A stretch of DNA of 35,955 nucleotides from Rhizobiales bacterium Ga0077525. GTDB lineage: Bacteria > Pseudomonadota > Alphaproteobacteria > Rhizobiales > Xanthobacteraceae. The translations under genes and the position numbers were made by a program. The stretch lies in contig LNDS01000050.1 of NCBI GenBank assembly GCA_001464835.1, positions 1 to 35,955 of the forward strand, given 5' to 3'. Below, piece by piece: positions 6,508-13,720 of this stretch. The notes beneath the pieces are model-generated. The model was given only the letters and a program-made list of their open reading frames with translations, was not told the DNA's origin and did not search any database. Position 1 is the first letter of the stretch; each line of letters starts with the position of its first letter.

Positions 6508-9420
6508 ATGACTGACAATAACAATCCCGCGGGATACGGCCAGGACAACAAGGGCGCTGCCGGCGGCACCGACCTCAACAAGGGCAAGCCGGCGGTCGCG
6601 CACACCGCGCCGATGGACAAGGTTGACGGCGCCGGTCAGGCCGAGACCGCCAAGACCTTCTTCATCGACGGCCACGAGATCGACATACGCGACGGCGAGT
6701 CGATCTTCCGCGCCGCGCGCCGCCTCGATATCAAGCTGCCGCATCTGTGCTATTCGCCGAAGCCCGGCTATCGCGCCGACGGCAATTGCCGCGTCTGCAT
6801 GGTCGAGATCGAGGGCGAGCGCGTGCTCGCCGCCTCCTGCATCCGCACGCCCGCGCCGGGCATGAAGGTGAAAACCGACACGCATCGCGCCAAGACCGCG
6901 CGCAAGATGGTCGCCGAACTCCTGGTCACCGACCAGCCCGCGATGGAGGTCGCGCACGACAACGACTCGGAATTCTGGAAAACCGCCAAGCGGCAGAACG
7001 TTGAAGCCGGCCGCTTCCCCAAGCGCGAGCGCGAAGCGGTGCCCGCTCCCGACCGCAGCCATCCGGCGATGGCGGTCAATCTCGACGCCTGCATCCACTG
7101 TAATCTCTGCGTGCGCGCCTGCCGCGAAGTGCAGGTCAACGACGTCATCGGCATGGCCGGTCGCGGCCATCTCGAAAAGATCGTGTTCGATTTCGACGAC
7201 CCGATGGGCGCCTCCACTTGCGTCGCCTGCGGCGAATGCGTGCAGGCCTGTCCGACCGGCGCTCTTATGCCAGCGACCATGGTCGATGAAAATAACATCT
7301 ATCTTGGCAAGCCTGACCGTACCGTGGACTCCGTCTGTCCGTATTGCGGAGTCGGCTGCCAGCTCACCTACCAGATCAAGAACGACAAGATCGTCGCCGT
7401 CACCGGCAAGGACGGCCCGGCCAATGCCAACCGCCTCTGCGTCAAAGGCCGCTTCGGCTTCGACTACGTCGCCAATCCGCAGCGCCTGCTGAAGCCGATG
7501 ATCCGCAAGGACGGCGTGCCGAAAGTCGCGCATGAGGAAATCGACCCGGCCAATCCGTGGACGCATTTCCGCGAAGCGACCTGGGAGGAGGCGCTCGATC
7601 GCGCCGCCGGCGGCCTCGTCAAGATCCGCGACCGCGACGGCTCCGATGCGCTCGCCGGTTTCGGCTCGGCCAAAGGCTCGAACGAAGAAGCCTATCTGTT
7701 CCAGAAATTGATCCGCACCGGCTTCGGCACCAACAATGTCGATCACTGCACGCGGCTGTGCCATGCCTCGTCGGTGTCGGCGCTGCTCGAAGGCGTCGGC
7801 TCGGCGGCGGTCACCGCGACCTTCAACGAGGTCAAGAACTCCGACCTGATCATTGTCATCGGCGCCAACCCGACCGAGAACCATCCGGTCGCCGCCACCT
7901 TCTTCAAGCAGGCGGCCAAGCGCGGCGCCAAGCTGGTGGTCATGGACCCGCGCGGCCAGGCCTTGAAGCGCCACGCCTGGAAGATGATGCAGTTCAAGAA
8001 CGGCACCGACGTGGCCATGCTCAACGCCATGTTGAACGTCATCGTCACCGAGAAATTGTACGACACGCAATATATCCAGACCTATGTCGAAGGCTTCGAC
8101 GCCTGGAAAGAGAACATCAAGGACTTCACGCCGGAAGAAATGGAGCCGATCTGCGGCATTCCGGCCGACACACTTCGCGAAGTCGCCCGCGCCTATGCGC
8201 GCGCCGAAAGCGCGATCATCTTCTGGGGCATGGGCGTGTCGCAGCACACCCACGGCACCGACAATGCACGCTGCCTGATCGCGCTTGCCTTAATCACCGG
8301 CCAGATCGGCCGTCCCGGCACCGGCCTGCATCCCTTGCGCGGCCAGAACAACGTCCAGGGCGCTTCCGACGCCGGCCTCATTCCGATGTTCTTCCCCGAT
8401 TACAAGTCGGTCGAGAACCCGGAAATCCGCGCGATGTACGAGACCAAGTGGGGCGTCAAGCTGCCGCCGAAGCGCGGCAAGACCGTCGTCGAAATCATGG
8501 ACGCGGTGCATGCCGGCGAGATCAAGGGCATGTATGTCGAGGGCGAAAACCCGGCAATGTCCGATCCCGATCTCAACCACGCGCGCCAGGCGCTGGCGCA
8601 TCTCGAACATCTCGTCGTGCAGGACCTCTTCCTCACCGAGACCGCGATGTATGCCGACGTCATCCTGCCGGCCTCCGGCTGGCCGGAAAAGGACGGCACG
8701 GTGACCAACACCAACCGTCAGGTGCAAATGGGCCGCGCCGCGATCCCGCTGCCGGGCGACACGCGCCAGGATCTGTGGATCATCCAGGACATCGCCAACC
8801 GCATGGGCTGCGGCTGGAATTACAAGCATGTCGGCGAGGTGTTCGACGAAATGGCGTCGATGATGCCGGCGCTCGACAACATTTCGTGGGATCGCGTCAA
8901 CCGCGAATACGCCGTCACTTATCCGACCGCGGGCCCGGACATTCCCGGCCGTGACGTCGTGTTCGAGGACGGCTTCCCGCGTCCGGGCGGTTTCGCCAAA
9001 CTGGTGGCGACGAAGTTGCAGCCGCCGAACGAAGTGCCGGATGAGGAATATCCGTTCATTCTCTCCACCGGCCGCCAGCTCGAGCATTGGCACACCGGCT
9101 CGATGACGCGCCGATCGCTTGTGCTGGATGCGCTGGAGCCGTCGGCGATCGCGCAACTGTCGCGCGGCACCATCGAGAGGCTCGGCATCCAGCCCGGCGA
9201 CATGGTGCGCGTGGCGACGCGGCGCGGCGAGGTCGAATTGCAGTCGCGGCAGGACGATGCGATCCCGGATGGCGTGGTGTTCATTCCGTTCGCTTACGTG
9301 GAAGCGGCGGCGAACATCCTGACCAATCCGGCGCTCGATCCGTTCGGCAAGATTCCGGAGTTCAAGTTCTGCGCCGCCAAGGTCGAGAAGGCGATGCCGC
9401 GCAGCGAGGCGGCGGAGTAG
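6508..9420 (+). CDS. fdh1A: NAD-dependent formate dehydrogenase alpha subunit (Mo/W-bis-MGD)
   Basis: The catalytic subunit, 970 residues, oxidising formate to CO2. After a disordered Gly/Asp-rich start come a NuoG-like [2Fe-2S] domain (C81, C94, C97, C111), two ferredoxin [4Fe-4S] motifs (C195/198/201/205 and C238/241/244/248), and the molybdopterin oxidoreductase domain opening with its own [4Fe-4S] cluster (C277, C280, C284, C311). The metal ligand is cysteine 418 in DHCTRLCH, followed by the catalytic His 419; there is no in-frame UGA, so it is not a selenoprotein. The C-terminal MGD-binding domain (STGRQLEHWHTGSMTRRS) is complete. Whether Mo or W is used cannot be decided from sequence; the Fdh1 relatives use W. 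The HxxxCxxCxxxxxC cluster usual between residues 111 and 195 is not visible. Confidence 0.96.
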   Translation: MTDNNNPAGYGQDNKGAAGGTDLNKGKPAVAHTAPMDKVDGAGQAETAKTFFIDGHEIDIRDGESIFRAARRLDIKLPHLCYSPKPGYRADGNCRVCMVEIEGERVLAASCIRTPAPGMKVKTDTHRAKTARKMVAELLVTDQPAMEVAHDNDSEFWKTAKRQNVEAGRFPKREREAVPAPDRSHPAMAVNLDACIHCNLCVRACREVQVNDVIGMAGRGHLEKIVFDFDDPMGASTCVACGECVQACPTGALMPATMVDENNIYLGKPDRTVDSVCPYCGVGCQLTYQIKNDKIVAVTGKDGPANANRLCVKGRFGFDYVANPQRLLKPMIRKDGVPKVAHEEIDPANPWTHFREATWEEALDRAAGGLVKIRDRDGSDALAGFGSAKGSNEEAYLFQKLIRTGFGTNNVDHCTRLCHASSVSALLEGVGSAAVTATFNEVKNSDLIIVIGANPTENHPVAATFFKQAAKRGAKLVVMDPRGQALKRHAWKMMQFKNGTDVAMLNAMLNVIVTEKLYDTQYIQTYVEGFDAWKENIKDFTPEEMEPICGIPADTLREVARAYARAESAIIFWGMGVSQHTHGTDNARCLIALALITGQIGRPGTGLHPLRGQNNVQGASDAGLIPMFFPDYKSVENPEIRAMYETKWGVKLPPKRGKTVVEIMDAVHAGEIKGMYVEGENPAMSDPDLNHARQALAHLEHLVVQDLFLTETAMYADVILPASGWPEKDGTVTNTNRQVQMGRAAIPLPGDTRQDLWIIQDIANRMGCGWNYKHVGEVFDEMASMMPALDNISWDRVNREYAVTYPTAGPDIPGRDVVFEDGFPRPGGFAKLVATKLQPPNEVPDEEYPFILSTGRQLEHWHTGSMTRRSLVLDALEPSAIAQLSRGTIERLGIQPGDMVRVATRRGEVELQSRQDDAIPDGVVFIPFAYVEAAANILTNPALDPFGKIPEFKFCAAKVEKAMPRSEAAE

Positions 9421-9441
9421 GGCGCGGCTGCACACGCAATT

Positions 9442-9534
9442 GTCATGCCCGCGAAAGCGGGTATCCAGTAAGCCGCCGCGTATCGATTGAGTTGAGGATT
9501 GCGTTTACTGGGTCCCCGCCTTCGCGGGGACGAC
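9442..9534. repeat. REP-like palindrome doublet, family 2, copy 1
   Basis: Two hairpins facing each other: GTCATGCCCGCGAAAGCGGG then ATCCAGTAA on the left, and TTTACTGGGTCCCCGCCTTC then GCGGGGACGAC on the right. The same doublet recurs at 18709-18782 and 34815-34887. It lies just downstream of the formate dehydrogenase operon and before a leftward gene, so it may also act as a transcription terminator or mRNA 3' stabiliser (inference). Confidence 0.8.
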
Positions 9535-9539
9535 GGCGC

Positions 9540-9737
9540 TTACCGCTTCCGCGACAGGATCAGTTGCGAGGTGGTCACCGCCGGCTTGTCTTGCCTGGGC
9601 GGCTCGGCGGCTTTTTTCGGCGCACCGAAGGTGGCATTGAGCTTTGCTTCGAAGCTGTTCTTCTGTGCGTCGAGCACGGCGCCGAGTTCCGAGCGGGCCT
9701 TGTCCCAATCGCCATTCTTAACGAGAATTCTTGTCAT
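9540..9737 (-). CDS. Small hypothetical protein
   Basis: A 65-residue protein that I do not recognise. The first 30 residues look like a charged amphipathic helix (DWDKARSELGAVLDAQKNSFEAKL), followed by a Pro/Lys-rich linker and a short basic end. There is no signal peptide or membrane segment. The ATG at 9737 has a moderate GGGGA site about nine bases upstream. It lies alone between the REP-like doublet and an A/T-rich spacer, so there is no operon context. It is probably a real gene because the frame is helical and coding-like, but overlapping frames exist on this stretch and confidence is modest. Confidence 0.45.
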   Translation of the reverse strand: MTRILVKNGDWDKARSELGAVLDAQKNSFEAKLNATFGAPKKAAEPPRQDKPAVTTSQLILSRKR

Positions 9738-9868
9738 CGTAGTCCCCAGTTTCTGTTGCGCCGACCTTGCCGCAGAGTTCTTAAAAATTGGTCGTATCCG
9801 ATCGCTAGAATTTTAAATAAGCACGATAAAATCGAGCTTTTGCGGGCGTTTCGCGCGGCCGGGTTCCA

Positions 9869-10657
9869 TCAGAAGAACTCGTAGAGATCGAGAAAATAAC
9901 GCGCCCGGGCGGCGTCGAAATCGACAGCGCCATAGGCGTCAAGGAACCGTTTGCCGGCCGCGCGGCCGCGATGTTCGACGATGTCGGCATGCAGCAGCGC
10001 CAGATCGGTATAGCGGTCGCCGCGCCCGGCATGGCCGCAATCGATGAAGCCGATCGTGCCGTTATCGTCGACGACGATATTGCCGAGCGTCAGGTCGCCA
10101 TGCAGCACGGCGATGTCCTCGTCGCGCGGTGGGTCGGCGCGCAGGCGGCGCAGCAGGTCGGCCGGCGCAATGCCGTGGTTGCGCTCGTCGAATTCGGCCG
10201 GGTCTGCCTCGCCCGCGGCGACGGCGCGGTCGGCGCGCGCGAGCCGCGTTGCCAAAGTTTCGTCGAACGGGCAGGCGGCGGCGGGCAGCGCGTGCAGCGA
10301 AGCCGTTGCCTTGGCCAGCGCCTCGACAAGGCGCGGCGTCGGCATCGTGCTGACGTCGGCTGGCCGGCCGGCCAGCGCCTTCATCAGCATGGCGACGCCT
10401 TCGTCCTGATCCTCGACGCGCAGGATCGCGGCGACCGGCGTGCCTTGTGCGCCGAGCCATTGCGTGCGGGCGATCTCCTCGCGCAAGGCCGCGGCGGCCG
10501 GCCCGGTCGCGGCTTTGACATAAAGCGGCGCGCCGCCGGTGACGCGAAACACCGCCGCTTCGCTCATGCCGATAGTCACCGGCACGAGGCGGTGGCGCGT
10601 GGCGCCGTCTCCGTGCGTCAGCACGGCGCGGGCGAGGGCTTCGTGGTCGTTCTCCAT
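9869..10657 (-). CDS. APH(3')-like aminoglycoside phosphotransferase family protein
   Basis: A 262-residue kinase-fold phosphotransferase that resembles APH(3') enzymes along its whole length. Visible elements are the ATP-binding Lys in LYVKA (near residue 47), the mid-protein HALPAAACPFD, the catalytic loop HGDLTLGN (near residue 185), the metal-binding FIDCGHAGRGDRYTDLAL, and a C-terminal LDLYEFF corresponding to the LDEFF end of APH(3')-II. This family uses ATP to phosphorylate the 3'-hydroxyl of kanamycin/neomycin-type aminoglycosides. The ATG at 10657 is chosen; an upstream ATG at 10690 is part of the adjacent repeat. It may be an intrinsic chromosomal enzyme rather than an acquired one, since no mobile gene is nearby and base composition matches its surroundings. 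Real substrate and resistance are unproven. Confidence 0.85.
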   Translation of the reverse strand: MENDHEALARAVLTHGDGATRHRLVPVTIGMSEAAVFRVTGGAPLYVKAATGPAAAALREEIARTQWLGAQGTPVAAILRVEDQDEGVAMLMKALAGRPADVSTMPTPRLVEALAKATASLHALPAAACPFDETLATRLARADRAVAAGEADPAEFDERNHGIAPADLLRRLRADPPRDEDIAVLHGDLTLGNIVVDDNGTIGFIDCGHAGRGDRYTDLALLHADIVEHRGRAAGKRFLDAYGAVDFDAARARYFLDLYEFF

Positions 10658-10673
10658 GCCGGGGTTATAGTCT

Positions 10674-10816
10674 TTCTTCACCTCTCCCATAGGGAGAGGT
10701 CGGATTGCGCAGCAATCCGGGTGAGGGGTCAGAGCCTTGAATTGGTCCCTAACCCCTCACCCGCTCCGCCTTCGCTGACGCTCCGGCGGCCGACTCCCTA
10801 TGGGAGAGGTGAAGAA
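10674..10816. mobile_element. MITE-like element with 23-bp perfect terminal inverted repeats (family 1, copy C)
   Basis: The most intact family 1 copy, 143 bp. The left end (10674-10696, beginning TTCTTCACCTCTCCC) is an exact reverse complement of the right end (10794-10816). The interior contains GGGTGAGGGG and CCCCTCACCC as a second inverted pair. There is no coding capacity and no clear target-site duplication. Read outward, each end gives ATGGGAGAGGTGAAGAA, which produces spurious MGEVKK start peptides on adjacent reading frames. Confidence 0.8.
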
Positions 10817-10841
10817 GAAGCCCCGCTGTTTGAAATCAAAT

Positions 10842-11207
10842 CTAATGCAGCGTCCGCACCGTATCGTCGCCCACTACGCGCAAACCGATCTGCCCGATCA
10901 ACACCGCGCGCGCGGCCTCGGTCGCGCGCAAGGTCTCGACGGTCTGGTCCCAGGTCGTCGCATTGGAGCCGAGCAGCACGACGCCGCCGAGCATCGCCGC
11001 CACCGTGCCGGCAAAGGCGGTGGCGCCGAATGGCAACAGCCCGAGCAGCGCCAGCACAAACCACAGCGCGCCGCAGCCGATCGCGATCTTGGCGGCAACG
11101 GAAATCTTGGCGCACCACGCCAGCCGGTCGTTGAGTTTTTCGATCAGCGCCTCGAGGCGGATCATTTCGTGGCGGGCCAAATCCTGCCTGACGGTGTCGT
11201 CGTCCAT
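10842..11207 (-). CDS. Small membrane protein, hypothetical
   Basis: A 121-residue protein of unknown function. The N-terminal 35 residues form a charged, probably coiled-coil helix (RHEMIRLEALIEKLNDRL), followed by two closely spaced membrane segments (about residues 40-60 and 65-85, IAIGCGALWFVLALLGLLPF then AGTVAAMLGGVVLLG), and a soluble helical tail ending near the MITE. The architecture resembles small inner-membrane proteins with a cytoplasmic coiled coil. The ATG at 11207 is preferred to a GTG 24 bases upstream because of the GGGGCGG stretch before it. It is the last of a leftward row of small genes starting at 12036. Confidence 0.6.
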   Translation of the reverse strand: MDDDTVRQDLARHEMIRLEALIEKLNDRLAWCAKISVAAKIAIGCGALWFVLALLGLLPFGATAFAGTVAAMLGGVVLLGSNATTWDQTVETLRATEAARAVLIGQIGLRVVGDDTVRTLH

Positions 11208-11243
11208 CTGCCGCCCCGCACCGCCGGTCACGCGCCGCCTGTT

Positions 11244-11519
11244 CTAGGCCGGCTTGCGGTCCTTGAAATACGGCTCGACCGCGCCGGTGAGCTTGATGGT
11301 CAGCGGATTGCCGTGGCGATCGAGCGCCTTGCCGGCGGCGACGCGGACCCAGCCTTCGCTGACGCTGTATTCCTCGACATTGGTTTTCTCGACGCCCTTG
11401 AAGCGGATGCCGACATCGCGCTGCAAGACCTCGGCGTTGAAATAGGGACTGCGCGGATCGATGCTCAGCCGGTCGGGCGGCGTGTCGAGGGTCGTCGCGG
11501 GCGTCTTGTCGTCGGTCAT
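11244..11519 (-). CDS. DUF3297 family protein
   Basis: A 91-residue soluble protein matching the DUF3297 family as I remember it: the core DRLSIDPRSPYFNAE, then VGIRFKGVEKTNVEEYSVSEGW, then the GNPLTIKLTG and VEPYFKD end. The family is widespread in Proteobacteria and its function is not established. There is no signal peptide or membrane segment; the ATG at 11519 opens an N-terminal extension of about a dozen residues before the conserved core. It is flanked by a small membrane protein on each side in the same orientation (36 and 79 bases away), so co-transcription is possible. Confidence 0.82.
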   Translation of the reverse strand: MTDDKTPATTLDTPPDRLSIDPRSPYFNAEVLQRDVGIRFKGVEKTNVEEYSVSEGWVRVAAGKALDRHGNPLTIKLTGAVEPYFKDRKPA

Positions 11520-11598
11520 GGTCGGTCTCGAAAGGATTTATGTAAGCTGCCGGCTTGTCTCACAGGGCGAAGGCGCAAGGCAAGCGCCGCGCCGCTCG

Positions 11599-11772
11599 TT
11601 ATTTGGCGCGCGCGGCCAGCAGAAGTCCGACGCCGATGACGGTCGCCGCATAGGTAATGATTGCCAGCGGCAGCGCGATCCAGAACGACAGTTCCAGCCC
11701 GTGTTGCAGCCCGAAGATGGTGGCGGCGCCGGCGGCGATGCCGGCCATGCGGGCGTAAGGGTTGGCGTTCAT
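11599..11772 (-). CDS. 57-residue hypothetical membrane protein
   Basis: A very short gene encoding 57 residues, starting MNANPYARMAGIAAGAA and ending AARAK. It has two hydrophobic stretches (about residues 9-22 and 30-53, the second IALPLAIITYAATVIGVGLL), so it should be an inner-membrane miniprotein with one or two helices. Its start lies 9 bases after the stop of the secreted protein gene upstream, supporting co-translation. No named family is recognised. The near-contiguous spacing and full-length hydrophobic pattern argue for a real gene despite its size. Confidence 0.6.
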   Translation of the reverse strand: MNANPYARMAGIAAGAATIFGLQHGLELSFWIALPLAIITYAATVIGVGLLLAARAK

Positions 11773-11781
11773 GCCGTCCCG

Positions 11782-12036
11782 TCAGTTCTTTTTCTTCGGC
11801 GGCTCGGCCGGTCCGCCGCGCATATTCGCCCACGGATCGGGCGGCGCCTCGGCGGTGTCCTTGCGGGTGCGCTGGATTGCGTTCTGATACTGCTTATCGA
11901 CCGCCTCGTTCATCTTGTAATTGGCCTTTTCCTCGTCGCTCATGGCGCCATAGGGCTTGCGCTGCGCCGAAGCCGGCGCCGCGAGCGCGGCAATAAACGC
12001 GGTCAATAGCGCGGTTGCAATGATCAGCCGTCTCAC
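11782..12036 (-). CDS. Small exported hypothetical protein
   Basis: An 84-residue protein with a clear Sec signal peptide: RRLIIATALLTAFIAALAAP then a cleavage site ASA|Q near residue 24. The mature part is a charged, Lys/Glu/Pro-rich helix (MSDEEKANYKMNEAVDKQY) ending in a Pro-Lys-rich tail PPKKKN, probably periplasmic and partly disordered. The start is decided by the ribosome-binding site: AAGGAGGA lies seven bases before the GTG at 12036, whereas the longer frame from TTG 12054 would contain this site. It leads a row of small leftward genes. Function unknown. Confidence 0.7.
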   Translation of the reverse strand: MRRLIIATALLTAFIAALAAPASAQRKPYGAMSDEEKANYKMNEAVDKQYQNAIQRTRKDTAEAPPDPWANMRGGPAEPPKKKN

Positions 12037-12169
12037 GGGAACGTCCTCCTTCAAGGCACGCGTTTGTTGAAATCAGACTATCACGCCCCGGCAAAGCGCT
12101 CCAAGGGCTGCAATCGGGGCTGATCCGCGCAGTGTATCCCGGCTGTTTTCGACCAATTCAAGGCGGAGG

Positions 12170-13238
12170 TCAGCCCAGCGTAAACGCCTCGTGCACGGCG
12201 CTCTGCACGTCGCCGCCCATGACCGGCCCGCCGCCGGCGACGTGGATGAAATCGCCGATGGCGACCGCGCCCAGGCCGTGCCGCGGTGTCAGCATCGGCG
12301 CATAGCTCATCCAGCTGTCGGTCTTGGGGTTGTAGGCCTCGTTCTGGCCGAATACGCGGTTGGTGCCTTCGCCGCCCATGACGAAGATCTTGTCGCGGTA
12401 CAGCACCGCGCCATGGCCGGAGCGGGCGGTCGGCAAGGGAGCCCGCGCGAACCACCTGTCTTCCTTGGCGTCGTAGGAGTGATGCAGGTTCGAATTGGTA
12501 TGGAAGCTGTCGACCCGCCCGCCGACGACATGAATGCGCCCATCGACCGTAAGTGTGCCGGTATGATCGCGCCCCGTCGGCATCGGCCGGCGGGTGCTCC
12601 AGGCATCGGCTTTCGGGTCGTAGACATAATGCCAGTCCACCGACTTCTTGTCGGCAAAGGTATCGCCGATGGCGCCGCCGATCGCATGGATGTTGCCGTC
12701 AAGCGCGGCGCAGCCGATCGCGGCGAAAGCGCGCGGCAGCGGCGCGATCTTTCGCCAGGGCATTGTTCTCGAACACGAAGCAAAGATTGTCCGGCTTGCG
12801 GTTCTGTTCGGTGTGGCCGCCGATGGCGTAGAGCCTGCCGTCCATCGTCACGACGCCGACATGGTTGGCGCCGCGCGGCAGTTGCGGCGCATCCAGCCAT
12901 TTGTCGGTGGTCTGGTCATAAACATGGTGATAGGGCCGGTCGACACGCTGTTCGCCGTAACCGCCGACGATGTGCATCTTGTTGTCGAGCACGGTGGCCC
13001 AGGCCATTTCGCTGCGCGGCAGCGGCAGATTGGCCTTCGTCACCCAGCGGCCCTGCTGCGGCGCTTTCGGCGCCGGCGAGTCATAAACGCGCTGCTGCAT
13101 CGCCACGTCGTGCGGCAGGTCGGTGAGCTTCGGGTCCTTCAATCCTGAATATAGCGGATCGTGGCCGGCATGTTGCGCCAGCGCCGGCGCGGCAAGACCG
13201 AAGGTGAGAGCGGCGGTCAGGCTGCGGCGGGTAATCAT
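12170..13238 (-). pseudogene. Kelch-repeat exported protein, frameshifted
   Basis: Two overlapping frames together make one protein of about 355 residues. The first part (from ATG 13238) has a Tat/Sec-type signal MITRRSLTAALTFGLAAPALA and several Kelch blades (MHIVGGYGEQ, LYAIGGHTEQ). It then runs out of frame; the second part (readable from 12763) continues with the remaining blades (IHAIGGAIGD, IHVVGGRVDS, IFVMGGEGTN, IHVAGGGPV). The frame change is one base, most simply one extra G in the GGG at 12758-12760 (+ strand), where removing one base restores ENNAWRKIAPLP. It is therefore either a recent pseudogene or a sequencing error. The intact protein would be a periplasmic beta-propeller. 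It follows crcB by 13 bases. Confidence 0.8.
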
Positions 13239-13251
13239 GGTCTTTGGTCCC

Positions 13252-13626
13252 TCAGGTGAAATTCCGCACCAGCATGAGCCCGGCAAACAGCCCGGCGATC
13301 GACAGCGCCACCGAGGCTACGACATACAACGCGGCAAGCCCCACTTCGCCGCGCTCGTATAGCAGCACGGCATCGAGCGAGAACGCCGAAAAGGTGGTGA
13401 AGCCCCCGAGAATACCGGTGGTGAGAAACAGCCGCCAGTGCTGCGTCGCGTCACCCTTGAAGGCGAAATACGCGGCGAGCGCACCCATGATCAGCGAACC
13501 GGCGACGTTGACGGTGAGTGTGCCGTACGGGAAGCCGGTGCCGAAGGCCCGCGCGGTCGCCAGGTTCACGCCGTGGCGCATTGCCGCCCCGATCCCGCCG
13601 CCGAGAAAGACGATCAGATAGCCCAT
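13252..13626 (-). CDS. crcB: Fluoride efflux channel CrcB (Fluc)
   Basis: A 124-residue, four-helix inner-membrane protein that exports fluoride as a dual-topology homodimer. Diagnostic motifs are GGGIGAAMRHGVN at residues 9-21 (the family GGxxGAxxRY region), GTLTVNVAGSLIMG at residues 35-48 with the conserved Asn, and GILGGFTTFSAFSLD at residues 71-85, which holds the phenylalanine box and the central Na+ site of Fluc channels. The length is typical. The ATG at 13626 has only a weak ribosome-binding site. The reading frame continues upstream across the tetR gene but that part is not coding. No fluoride riboswitch signature is seen in the 200 bases upstream. The Kelch gene follows 13 bases later. 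Confidence 0.93.
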   Translation of the reverse strand: MGYLIVFLGGGIGAAMRHGVNLATARAFGTGFPYGTLTVNVAGSLIMGALAAYFAFKGDATQHWRLFLTTGILGGFTTFSAFSLDAVLLYERGEVGLAALYVVASVALSIAGLFAGLMLVRNFT

Positions 13627-13720
13627 GGTGAGTGTTCGCTTTTCAAGTTCTGCGGCGCCCGCCGGGCCACCAAATAAGGGCTTGAGCGTCCGGTCAACTG
13701 CCTCCCCGGGAACTCTGAGC

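Noticed and set aside
7753..7770. Selenocysteine codon at the formate dehydrogenase active site
   Set aside because: The position encodes an ordinary cysteine (TGC), with no in-frame TGA.
5125..8253. 1042-codon open frame antisense to the formate dehydrogenase genes
   Set aside because: It is the mirror of two strongly conserved enzymes in GC-rich DNA; its translation is low-complexity, rich in Arg, Ala, His, and matches no domain.
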